DNA of 5,148 nt from an uncultured Methylococcaceae bacterium (GTDB lineage: Bacteria > Pseudomonadota > Gammaproteobacteria > Methylococcales > Methylomonadaceae), in the NCBI GenBank assembly GCA_903939355.1, contig CAJAHC010000590.1:1-5148 (forward strand). Direction: 5' to 3'. This document shows, in pieces, positions 1-4,916 of the stretch (the stretch's first letter is position 1; each line of letters begins with the position of its first letter). The notes below the pieces were generated by a model. It was not told where the DNA came from and searched no databases. It worked only from the letters and a program-made list of their open reading frames with translations. The translations under genes and the position numbers were made by a program.

Positions 1-528
1 GCTACCTGTATTAGACGTCAATAACCCTGAGTAGGTGGTCGAGCTCACTACTGTCGCTTCAATAGATCCAACCTGTGCCTCTAGAATCCAATCACCTCCT
101 AATAAACTTGAACCCGTTATATCATTGGAAGCTGCCACATCTGCTCCGGTTGCTTTAGCCAGGGCATCAATGAACTGCAGCCCCGTTTCACCTTGGGCCA
201 CATTGCAGCCATACAGTAGAATATCGCCCGTGTCTTTTAAGTGGCTGCCAATATTGGAAAGCTGGTCTTGGTATTGTTTAAGGGTGTTGTTGCTGAGAAC
301 AGCATTGCCAAGGTAAAGACGGCCTTGTGAGCCATGCGAGAGAATTTGAATAGAATCGAGGTTGCTATAGCCCGCCAAGCATTGTTCTATTTGCTCAATG
401 CCGTCTTTTTGAGCATCTAGGACAAAGTAAGTGCTATTATCCGTCAAGCCCGCAATGAGGGTTTGATAGTCTGGGACCGCTGCATCTATAAAGACTATGT
501 TAGTGATAGTGGTTAACTGGTCAGACAT
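1..528 (-). CDS. DUF4347-type N-terminal module of a large surface/secreted protein (partial)
   Basis: The reverse strand is open for 176 codons from ATG 528-526 to the window edge, with no stop. Residues about 11-152 match my memory of the DUF4347 domain: a hydrophobic strand (IVFIDA), then ILSHGSQG (His65), LLYGCNVAQG (Cys108) and GADVAASNDITGSSLLGGDWIL (seen here as residues 128-149). In the family this module normally opens very long proteins with cadherin, VCBS or RTX-type repeats. The Ser/Thr-rich tail after residue 155 looks like a linker into such repeats. There is no signal peptide, which would suit type I secretion (inference). The His and Cys are spaced like a caspase-type (clan CD) dyad, so proteolytic or self-processing activity is possible but unproven. 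AAGGA at 545-541 lies 12 bases before the ATG, a rather long spacing. The gene diverges from the glycosyltransferase at 610. Confidence 0.82.
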   Translation of the reverse strand, partial: MSDQLTTITNIVFIDAAVPDYQTLIAGLTDNSTYFVLDAQKDGIEQIEQCLAGYSNLDSIQILSHGSQGRLYLGNAVLSNNTLKQYQDQLSNIGSHLKDTGDILLYGCNVAQGETGLQFIDALAKATGADVAASNDITGSSLLGGDWILEAQVGSIEATVVSSTTYSGLLTSNTGS

Positions 529-562
529 TTATATTTTATTTCCTTATCAACAGTATGTTTTT

Positions 563-600
563 AATATACTCTCTTTTACTATCTTAAAAGCCACTATTAT
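563..600. promoter_or_regulatory. Divergent promoter region between the DUF4347 gene and the glycosyltransferase
   Basis: The 81-base gap between the two start codons is very AT-rich. AATATACT at 563-570 reads as a -10-like TATACT on the plus strand (565-570) and as TATATT on the minus strand. A second plus-strand -10-like box, TATTAT, lies at 595-600. I could not find a convincing -35 for any of them, so the promoter assignment rests on -10 likeness and position only. Confidence 0.3.
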
Positions 601-609
601 GTGTAATTA

Positions 610-1842
610 ATGCAATTTCTTTTTGTACATCAGAATTTCCCTGGACAATTTCGTCATATTGCTAAAGCGTTAGCACAGGATGATACGCATCAGGTTATTG
701 CTATTGGCCATTTTCCTGACTTTCAGGGCGCTTCTGCGCTGGATCCTAGAATACAACTCTTTGGTTATAAAACACCCAAAGCCAGCCACGCTGAATCGCA
801 TCATTACTTACGTGACTTTGAAGGCCATATACGCCGTGGACAAGAAGTGGTGAGACTTGCTCAGGATCTAAAAAACAAAGGCTTTTATCCGGAGATAATC
901 GTCGCTCATCCAGGCTGGGGTGAGGCATTGTTTTTACATGATATATTTCCTAAGGCACGGTTGATCTTATATTGTGAATATTATTATCACAGCACCGGTG
1001 GTGATGTGGGGTTTGACCCAGAGTTTCCTGCCAGTTTGGATGATCATGCGCGGGTTCGTATTAAAAACAGTACGCAATTGTTGGGTATTTCAACGTGTGA
1101 TGCCGGTATTTCGCCTACCCTGTGGCAAAAAAGCCGTTACCCTATTGAATATCAGCCCAAACTAACTGTTATTCATGAGGGCATTGATACGGACTTACTG
1201 CGCCCTGATCCAACAGCAACGATTACGCTAAATGGTCATACCTTCACCCAAGGTGATGAAGTGGTTACTTTTGTCTCGCGCAATCTAGAGCCGTATCGTG
1301 GTTTCCATACCTTTTTAAGAGCCTTACCGACTTTACTAGCGAAAAGACCCCATTCACACATCATTCTGGTCGGTGGCGATGATGTCAGTTATGGCAGACG
1401 TTTACCTGAAGGCCAGTCTTATCGCGACAAATACTGCTCAGAACTATCAGAACAGGTGGATTGGACGCGGGTGCATTTTGTTGGAAAGTTGCCCTATGGC
1501 GATTATATTAAGGTATTACAGATTTCCGCTTGCCATGTCTATTTAACCTATCCGTTTGTTCTATCCTGGTCGATGCTGGAAGCCATGTCGTTAGGTTGTT
1601 TGCTGGTGGCATCAAATACAGCGCCGGTGACTGAAGTGATTGAACATGAACAGAATGGCTTACTGGTGGACTTTTTTGATACTGAGCAACTGGTTGAACG
1701 TATTGCGGGTGTATTGGAAAATCCTGTCGATTATGAAGCCATCAAGCATTGCGCACGCCAAACCATTATTGAGCGCTTTGATCTTAACAGCATTTGCTTG
1801 CCAGCTATGGTGGCTTATTTAACCACACCTGCCCAGCAATAG
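610..1842 (+). CDS. GT4-like glycosyltransferase (group 1, with Glyco_trans_4 type N-domain)
   Basis: This complete 410-residue protein has the two Rossmann-like lobes of a GT-B retaining glycosyltransferase. The N-lobe starts MQFLFVHQNFPGQFRH (residues 1-16), typical of the 'glycosyl transferase family 4 group' N-domain, and includes VAHPGWGEALFL (98-109). The C-lobe has VVTFVSRNLEPYRGFHTFLRALP (218-240), IILVGGDD (251-258), VHFVGKLPY (288-296) and YPFVLSWSMLEAMSLGC (314-330). Glu324 is the acidic residue of the usual EX7E motif. The first Glu is replaced by Phe316, which I believe is normal for this subgroup. It would move a sugar from a nucleotide donor onto a glycan or lipid acceptor in the cytoplasm; donor and acceptor are unknown. 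No other polysaccharide genes are present, so the pathway cannot be named. ATG 610 is the first in-frame start (GTG 601 runs straight into TAA) and has no Shine-Dalgarno. Confidence 0.9.
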   Translation: MQFLFVHQNFPGQFRHIAKALAQDDTHQVIAIGHFPDFQGASALDPRIQLFGYKTPKASHAESHHYLRDFEGHIRRGQEVVRLAQDLKNKGFYPEIIVAHPGWGEALFLHDIFPKARLILYCEYYYHSTGGDVGFDPEFPASLDDHARVRIKNSTQLLGISTCDAGISPTLWQKSRYPIEYQPKLTVIHEGIDTDLLRPDPTATITLNGHTFTQGDEVVTFVSRNLEPYRGFHTFLRALPTLLAKRPHSHIILVGGDDVSYGRRLPEGQSYRDKYCSELSEQVDWTRVHFVGKLPYGDYIKVLQISACHVYLTYPFVLSWSMLEAMSLGCLLVASNTAPVTEVIEHEQNGLLVDFFDTEQLVERIAGVLENPVDYEAIKHCARQTIIERFDLNSICLPAMVAYLTTPAQQ

Positions 1843-1846
1843 TTTC

Positions 1847-1870
1847 TCCATTTTCAATGGAACCATTTTT
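1847..1870 (+). terminator. Weak terminator-like hairpin after the glycosyltransferase
   Basis: TCCATT (1847-1852) pairs with AATGGA (1856-1861) around a three-base loop. The downstream arm can instead pair as AATGG (1856-1860) with CCATT (1863-1867), which is then followed by TTT. The stems are only 5-6 bp and the T tract is short, so a Rho-independent terminator is possible but weak. Its place five bases after the stop codon supports the call. Confidence 0.35.
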
Positions 1871-2009
1871 CATTCCCCAATTTATCAATACGACTACAGT
1901 AGACTCCTCTATCAATTAATGACTGTTTACTTTGTGTTATCCAATAAAAACACATCCTGTATTTTTTAGCCTGTTAATAACACTATTCTCCATGTTAAAC
2001 CACCCTCTC

Positions 2010-2053
2010 AAATCAATTAATTTCGATCATATTTCAATCTAACTAATTGATTT
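2010..2053. repeat. 10-bp perfect inverted repeat, candidate operator
   Basis: AAATCAATTA (2010-2019) is exactly repeated in inverted orientation as TAATTGATTT (2044-2053), with 24 bases between. A further direct copy of ATCAATTAA sits at 1911-1919. The right arm ends five bases before the extended -10 of the next gene, so a bound regulator could block RNA polymerase. AT-rich sequence raises the chance of coincidence. The 1843-2096 gap contains no other recognisable gene. Confidence 0.4.
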
Positions 2054-2057
2054 ATTG

Positions 2058-2066
2058 TGATATAAT
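2058..2066 (+). promoter_or_regulatory. Extended -10 promoter for the 290-residue protein
   Basis: TGATATAAT is a perfect extended -10 (TGn plus TATAAT at 2061-2066). There is no good -35 at 16-18 bases upstream, which an extended -10 can tolerate. Transcription would start near 2073, leaving a leader of about 25 bases that contains the AGGAGA ribosome binding site at 2085-2090. Confidence 0.6.
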
Positions 2067-2096
2067 TAACCTAACCACCCTTCTAGGAGATGCGTT

Positions 2097-2969
2097 ATGT
2101 CACTATCTGCTGCACAAATGTCTGCCAATCAAGCCAATGCCCAAAAATCGACCGGACCCCTCTCTATTGAAGGTAAACAAAAAGTAGCCAGTAATGCGCT
2201 TAAACATGGCTTATTTTCTAAAAACTTACTGTTAACAGATGAAGATCCCCATGCCTATCATCAACTTTTAGGACAATTATCCCTTGAATTAAGCCCTATT
2301 GGCCGCCTTGAACACACCCTGATAGAACGAATTGCTGTCTCCCTCTGGCGGCAACAACGCTTAATACGGGCCGAAACAGCCACGATTGAATTGGAATACA
2401 AACCCATACACATTGTCACTGGCATTAATCAAGAACTTAATCTTAGCTTTAGTGATAATGCCGTGACGGAAGATGATTTAGCTGAATTTGATCAAGATCA
2501 TTACCAATGGTGCCAGGCTGTTGTAGCGGAATTTCACAGCATGGACAGCCCAGATTCAACCACTATCGCCTGGTTAGTAAAGTCGGCACCCTTAATGTAT
2601 CAACAACTTTTAACAGATGCTGAAGAAGAAGGACAATCGCCGGAGCAATACCTACAGGAATTTAACAACCCCAATGATTTTTTTATCAGCTTGGTGCGTT
2701 ATTGCCAAGATCAAATCAAAAAAGCCGATAAAAAACCACTGATCTTCGAAATTGCTGAGTTAGTCAAAAGCAAACGCAGTATTCTCAAAGAGAAACTACG
2801 GGAGTCTTTAGCTAAATATCAAGTCATGTTAGACAATGAGCTTTATAAAGCCATGAAAGCACTGAGAGAAACTCAGGATTGGCGCTATAAGACCTTGACC
2901 ATTGTTCCAGTTGATAATGGCTTTGATTTGGAAAATCAGAGTACCTCGCTAAATGCGGCGGCCAGATAA
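2097..2969 (+). CDS. Uncharacterised protein with N-terminal STGP...NALKHGL motif
   Basis: This complete 290-residue protein belongs to a widespread family I recognise by its N-terminus but cannot assign a function to. Residues 9-43 carry the hallmark: SANQANAQKSTGP, then EGK, then NALKHGLFSK. A mostly helical region follows, with LEHTLIERIAVSLWRQQRLIRAE (71-93) as the other conserved block; the rest is charged and alpha-helical, with no membrane segment or signal peptide. The KHG-type N-terminus recalls that of some phage terminase small subunits, and related genes often occur in several copies per genome, so a mobile-element or DNA-binding role is conceivable (inference only). AGGAGA at 2085-2090 lies six bases before ATG 2097, which fixes this start; ATG 2090 overlaps that site and is out of frame. 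Two small frames follow 28 bases downstream. Confidence 0.8.
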   Translation: MSLSAAQMSANQANAQKSTGPLSIEGKQKVASNALKHGLFSKNLLLTDEDPHAYHQLLGQLSLELSPIGRLEHTLIERIAVSLWRQQRLIRAETATIELEYKPIHIVTGINQELNLSFSDNAVTEDDLAEFDQDHYQWCQAVVAEFHSMDSPDSTTIAWLVKSAPLMYQQLLTDAEEEGQSPEQYLQEFNNPNDFFISLVRYCQDQIKKADKKPLIFEIAELVKSKRSILKEKLRESLAKYQVMLDNELYKAMKALRETQDWRYKTLTIVPVDNGFDLENQSTSLNAAAR

Positions 2970-2972
2970 TCG

Positions 2973-2986
2973 CCTATATCAATAGG
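2973..2986 (+). repeat. Small hairpin between two genes
   Basis: CCTAT (2973-2977) and ATAGG (2982-2986) form a five-base stem with loop ATCA directly after the stop of the 290-residue gene. There is no T tract, so it is not a normal terminator. If transcribed, it would occlude the only AGG upstream of ATG 2998. Confidence 0.25.
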
Positions 2987-2997
2987 TTGAATAAGCT

Positions 2998-3210
2998 ATG
3001 GATAGCATTGGCAAGAACAGAACACATCATCGTTCACATGGCCGGCCAGTAGACTTAAGAAGTAAGCTACGAGACACTATTGAACAGGCCGTGCCGGATA
3101 TCTTGGAAATGCATATTCAGCTAGCGATTGAAGAAGATTTACTGGGAAAACTTTGCGTTACTATTGCATCGACTAAACTCTTACACATACGGCGAGCAAG
3201 AAATGAATAA
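2998..3210 (+). CDS. Small hypothetical protein with HGRP motif (possibly a fragment)
   Basis: This frame encodes 70 residues. The N-terminus is basic (KNRTHHRSHGRP, residues 6-17), followed by a predicted helical part, LRSKLRDTIEQAVPDILEMHIQLAIEEDLL (20-49). The GRP motif followed by a helical, acidic segment vaguely resembles proteins of the DUF5681 type (GRPxGxxN followed by a helical domain), but the match breaks down after residue 49, where the sequence turns into low-quality residues ending in RRARNE. That break suggests either a short real gene or a frameshifted fragment. The start has only a poor AGG 11 bases upstream. It lies 28 bases after the 290-residue gene on the same strand and could share its transcript. 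Function unknown. Confidence 0.4.
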   Translation: MDSIGKNRTHHRSHGRPVDLRSKLRDTIEQAVPDILEMHIQLAIEEDLLGKLCVTIASTKLLHIRRARNE

Positions 3211-3349
3211 AGCCGCCGCTAATTTGGGTAGTATAGAGCTGGCCTTGGTTGAAACCTGCCGTCAATTGGCAGTAAGTGTGGAATCCGTTAAGACCTTAGG
3301 CGCTGCCCAGAGGAAGATTGTTACGGCGAATTTGCTGATGCGGTTTTAA
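3203..3349 (+). CDS. Small hypothetical protein overlapping the previous frame (coupled gene or frameshifted remainder)
   Basis: ATG 3203 lies inside the end of the preceding frame (ATGAATAA, an eight-base overlap) and opens 48 codons: MNKAAANLGSIELALVETC at the start and RKIVTANLLMRF at the end. The composition is protein-like, an amphipathic Ala/Leu/Val-rich helix pattern, more so than the tail of the upstream frame. There is no clear Shine-Dalgarno, so translation would depend on coupling. The same frame is open further upstream to ATG 3128, which would also fit a gene that has lost its reading frame between about 3130 and 3200. I recognise no family. Confidence 0.3.
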   Translation: MNKAAANLGSIELALVETCRQLAVSVESVKTLGAAQRKIVTANLLMRF

Positions 3350-3430
3350 TAGCGGAGTATACCGAAATTTTCATGTCTGGCATGTGACTATCGGCAACAT
3401 CCAGATATTGTGGTCAGAATAGTACTTGTC

Positions 3431-3832
3431 CTATGTCCAATTTGCGAGGATGAGCGGCGCTTCGATCCGCTCGTAATGGCGACTGTTGTTGGTTACCAGC
3501 ACTGCCCCAGCGGACAATGAGTGCGCAGCAATCATCATATCTAACTCGCCGACCGGTTGCCCGGTACTAACAAGTTGGTGACGGATCCCCGCGTACCAGT
3601 CTGCGCACTCCCAGTCCCACGGTAGGACGCGGACCAGCTTAAAAAACTGCCGTACTGCTAAGTGCAGCCTATGTTCAGCAGGTAACCGTTTCAGACCGTA
3701 TTGCAACTCAGCTCGGGTCATCACTGAGATGCAGACCTTAGACGGCACCAGCTCTGCCAATTTAGCCTCGACCGTAGGTGATTTTCCCTTGATAAGGTAG
3801 CTCGCTGTGTCGGTATCCAGCATATGCAACAT
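3431..3832 (-). CDS. vapC: VapC-type PIN-domain ribonuclease toxin
   Basis: From ATG 3832-3830 the protein is 133 residues, the usual size for this toxin family. PIN-domain acidic residues are in place: Asp6 and Asp8 in MLDTDTASYL, Glu42 in SVMTRAELQYG, Asp98 in GQPVGELDMMIAAHS, and Asn115/Asn116 in LVTNNSRHYERI. These match the enteric VapC group known to cut initiator tRNA in the anticodon stem-loop; that target is inferred here. The toxin is cytoplasmic and held inactive by VapB. The vapB stop and this start share one base (TGATG); GTG 3835 would add one residue and ATG 3823 would remove three, and ATG 3832 best fits the family's ML-x-x-MLDT start. GC is about 59% over 3541-3660, far above the neighbours, suggesting transfer. 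All catalytic residues look intact. Confidence 0.93.
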   Translation of the reverse strand: MLHMLDTDTASYLIKGKSPTVEAKLAELVPSKVCISVMTRAELQYGLKRLPAEHRLHLAVRQFFKLVRVLPWDWECADWYAGIRHQLVSTGQPVGELDMMIAAHSLSAGAVLVTNNSRHYERIEAPLILANWT

Positions 3833-4128
3833 CACAAACGCTCTGCCATGTTACTTGAGACAAGTTCATCATCAAAGATGCCAGGCGTTTGTCTCATCAC
3901 ATTCAATGGGCGCTCAGCCATGAAGTCGGCTGGAACATCAACGGTGTGCAACAATTCGAAAAACGCATTCCAAGCCTTAGCTCCAGGGCGGTTTGACAGC
4001 ATAACATCGCCCGTTACATCATCTCGGGTGATATAAATCTCATCCCCCTCAAAACGGAATTCCGCCGGAAGACGCACAGCTTGACTGGCCCCGTTTTTAA
4101 AAAGCTTTGCAATACGCGTTTCTATCAT
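3832..4128 (-). CDS. vapB: VapB-type antitoxin (AbrB/SpoVT-like N-domain)
   Basis: This 98-residue protein opens with the VapB swapped-hairpin DNA-binding signature: IETRIAKLFKNGASQAVRLP (2-21) and then EFRFEGDEIYITRD (23-36). The C-terminal half contains WNAFFELL (53-60) and an acidic tail (GIFDDELVSSN) that in this family wraps the toxin's active site. It neutralises VapC and, with it, represses its own operon (family knowledge). ATG 4128 is chosen because AGGAG at 4140-4136 sits seven bases upstream. A longer in-frame ATG at 4188 would read through the promoter and operator and adds no conserved residues. Residue spacing and length are normal. Confidence 0.92.
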   Translation of the reverse strand: MIETRIAKLFKNGASQAVRLPAEFRFEGDEIYITRDDVTGDVMLSNRPGAKAWNAFFELLHTVDVPADFMAERPLNVMRQTPGIFDDELVSSNMAERL

Positions 4129-4152
4129 TATGATGCTCCTAGCGCAGTTAAA

Positions 4153-4175
4153 TGTATATTTACAAGTATATACTT
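4153..4175. promoter_or_regulatory. Tandem palindromes, likely VapBC operator
   Basis: AAGTATATACTT (4164-4175) is a perfect 12-bp palindrome, and TGTATATTTACA (4153-4164) is an imperfect one with TGTA/TACA arms. Their centres are 11 bp apart, about one helical turn, so two VapB dimers could bind side by side. Both overlap the vapB promoter, as expected for an autoregulated toxin-antitoxin operon. Confidence 0.55.
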
Positions 4176-4193
4176 CATATTTTGGCAATACAA
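4165..4193 (-). promoter_or_regulatory. vapBC promoter
   Basis: On the minus strand, TTGTAT (4193-4188) and TATACT (4170-4165) are separated by 17 bases, a good sigma-70 arrangement. The start of transcription would fall near 4158, about 30 bases before the vapB ATG, leaving room for the AGGAG site. The -10 lies within the 12-bp palindrome. Confidence 0.5.
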
Positions 4194-4251
4194 AGAAAAA
4201 TTCCGTGCTTTAGTTGAGTTACTTTTCTCAGTATTTCAATCCACACCAAAC

Positions 4252-4279
4252 ATGACATTCATAAAGAAGTCGGTATATT
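4252..4279 (+). promoter_or_regulatory. Candidate promoter of the HicB-like gene
   Basis: ATGACA (4252-4257) and TATATT (4274-4279) each match the sigma-70 consensus at five of six positions, with 16 bases between. Transcription would start near 4286, giving a leader of about 53 bases. The rest of the 4189-4338 gap is AT-rich, with nothing else I can name. Confidence 0.45.
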
Positions 4280-4338
4280 CAAAGTTGTTTAAAAAACATC
4301 CAACCCATTATCTCAAAACTGATTTTTAAGGCCTAAAA

Positions 4339-4545
4339 ATGAACGAAATTATATTCTTAGTTGAAAACTCTCCTGAAGGGGGCTTTACTGCAAGCGCACT
4401 AGGCCATTCTATTTTTACCGATGCCGAAACCACTGACGAACTTCATACCAATGTCCGTGACGCAATTGCCTGCCATTTTGACCCAACAGAAAAACCCGGC
4501 ATTATTCGTTTGCAATTTGTTCGTGAAGAAGTCATTCACGCATGA
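4339..4545 (+). CDS. HicB-like small antitoxin-type protein
   Basis: This complete 68-residue protein matches a family I recognise as small HicB-like proteins, often mislabelled as 2-oxoisovalerate dehydrogenase subunit. Features are EIIFLVENSPEGGFTASALG (3-22), SIFTDAETTDELHTNVRDAI (24-43), CHFD (45-48) and IIRLQFVREEVI (55-66). The fold should be the partial RNase H-like HicB core. There is no C-terminal DNA-binding helix-turn-helix or ribbon-helix-helix, so it may not repress its own promoter directly. In an intact pair it would neutralise a HicA mRNA interferase. AAGG at 4328-4331 lies seven bases before ATG 4339. Its stop overlaps the next start (ATGA at 4542-4545), the normal hicB-hicA coupling, but the partner is broken. 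GC is typical of the window, unlike vapBC. Confidence 0.85.
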   Translation: MNEIIFLVENSPEGGFTASALGHSIFTDAETTDELHTNVRDAIACHFDPTEKPGIIRLQFVREEVIHA

Positions 4546-4706
4546 AACTATAGCGTGATTTTACCGATTTACAGTTAGTAAAAAATTTAGAAGTATTAGG
4601 TTTTTATCGAGTATCAAGGCAAACAGGCACCTTATCTGCCATTCTGAACGATATTGCCCAACATTTTAATTTAACCCGTGAGGAATTATTAAGCCGCCTC
4701 CTTTAG
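4542..4706 (+). pseudogene. Degenerate HicA-like mRNA interferase gene
   Basis: Read in one frame from ATG 4542, this stretch gives MKL, an amber TAG (4551-4553), then RDFTDLQLVKNLEVLGFYR, SRQTG, and TLSAILNDIAQHFNLTREEL, ending LLSRLL before TAG 4704-4706. The first half matches the start of HicA-type proteins (MKL-x-RDLTG...L-x-x-LGY-x-x-x-RQ-x-GSH), and the last half matches their C-terminus (GTL-x-x-IL-x-D-x-A-x-HF). About 25 residues that should lie between them, including the GSH segment with the catalytic His, are missing, and the frame is kept across the gap. The total of 55 codons compares with about 75-80 normally. No alternative start after the amber codon is apparent, and even then the active site would be absent. 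The toxin is therefore almost certainly dead. Confidence 0.8.
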
Positions 4707-4739
4707 AAAACGAATTCAAGCTTATTTTTAACCACTCTC

Positions 4740-4850
4740 TAATAACTCATCAATGTTCCCCCATGCGCTGGTATCTAACCTTTAAGATACCGATAACATG
4801 TCGCGCATCTTATTCACATTTCTGACGATCAACATTTAATAACTAATGTT
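4740..4850. repeat. Repeat-rich intergenic stretch (inverted and direct repeats)
   Basis: GGTATCT (4770-4776) and AGATACC (4785-4791) form a seven-base stem with an eight-base loop. They are flanked by ATGCGC (4763-4768) and GCGCAT (4803-4808), which can extend the stem with an unpaired 11-base side. AACATT (4831-4836) pairs with AATGTT (4845-4850). TAATAACT followed by AATGTT occurs twice, at 4740-4757 (with four bases inserted) and 4837-4850. There is no gene in 4707-4916. The repeats could be a structured leader, protein-binding sites or a decayed element. Confidence 0.45.
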
Positions 4851-4852
4851 AG

Positions 4853-4861
4853 TGGTATAGT
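4853..4861 (+). promoter_or_regulatory. Candidate extended -10 promoter of the final gene
   Basis: TGGTATAGT fits an extended -10 (TGn then TATAGT at 4856-4861). No good -35 is seen. Transcription would begin near 4868, placing the following hairpin at the very 5' end of the message. Confidence 0.35.
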
Positions 4862-4867
4862 TAGATC

Positions 4868-4887
4868 AAGTGCATCATCAGGCACTT
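4868..4887 (+). repeat. Hairpin in the presumed leader of the final gene
   Basis: AAGTGC (4868-4873) pairs with GCACTT (4882-4887) around the loop ATCATCAG. The following sequence, AACTTTCTTT, is pyrimidine-rich but not a clean T tract, so it could be a weak terminator or a stabilising 5' hairpin for the message. Confidence 0.35.
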
Positions 4888-4916
4888 AACTTTCTTTAAC
4901 TACGCTTGGGGATATT

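Noticed and set aside
35..316. Plus-strand open frame of 93 codons
   Set aside because: It lies antisense within the DUF4347 gene, whose domain motifs are clear on the other strand; its translation shows no family.
746..928. Minus-strand open frame inside the glycosyltransferase
   Set aside because: Antisense shadow of a well-supported gene. The plus-strand frames at 974-1165 and 1640-1822 were rejected for the same reason.
3350..3430. Possible mobile-element end between the small frames and vapC
   Set aside because: Only a four-base CATG repeat and a TCTGG/CCAGA pair are present; no terminal repeat matching the other side of vapBC was found.
3824..4036. Plus-strand open frame over vapB
   Set aside because: Antisense to the conserved VapB sequence and starting at the vapB/vapC junction; no recognisable protein.
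4129..4188. Longer vapB start at ATG 4188
   Set aside because: The extra 20 residues are encoded by the palindromic operator and the promoter, and a good AGGAG site serves ATG 4128.
4081..4329. Plus-strand open frame of 82 codons
   Set aside because: Its first third is antisense to vapB and its promoter; the remainder is AT-rich with Lys/Phe/Tyr-heavy translation, no Shine-Dalgarno and no family.
4551..4553. TAG in the HicA-like gene as recoded or read-through codon
   Set aside because: No sign of recoding context is visible, and the catalytic segment is deleted downstream, so reading through would still not give a working toxin.
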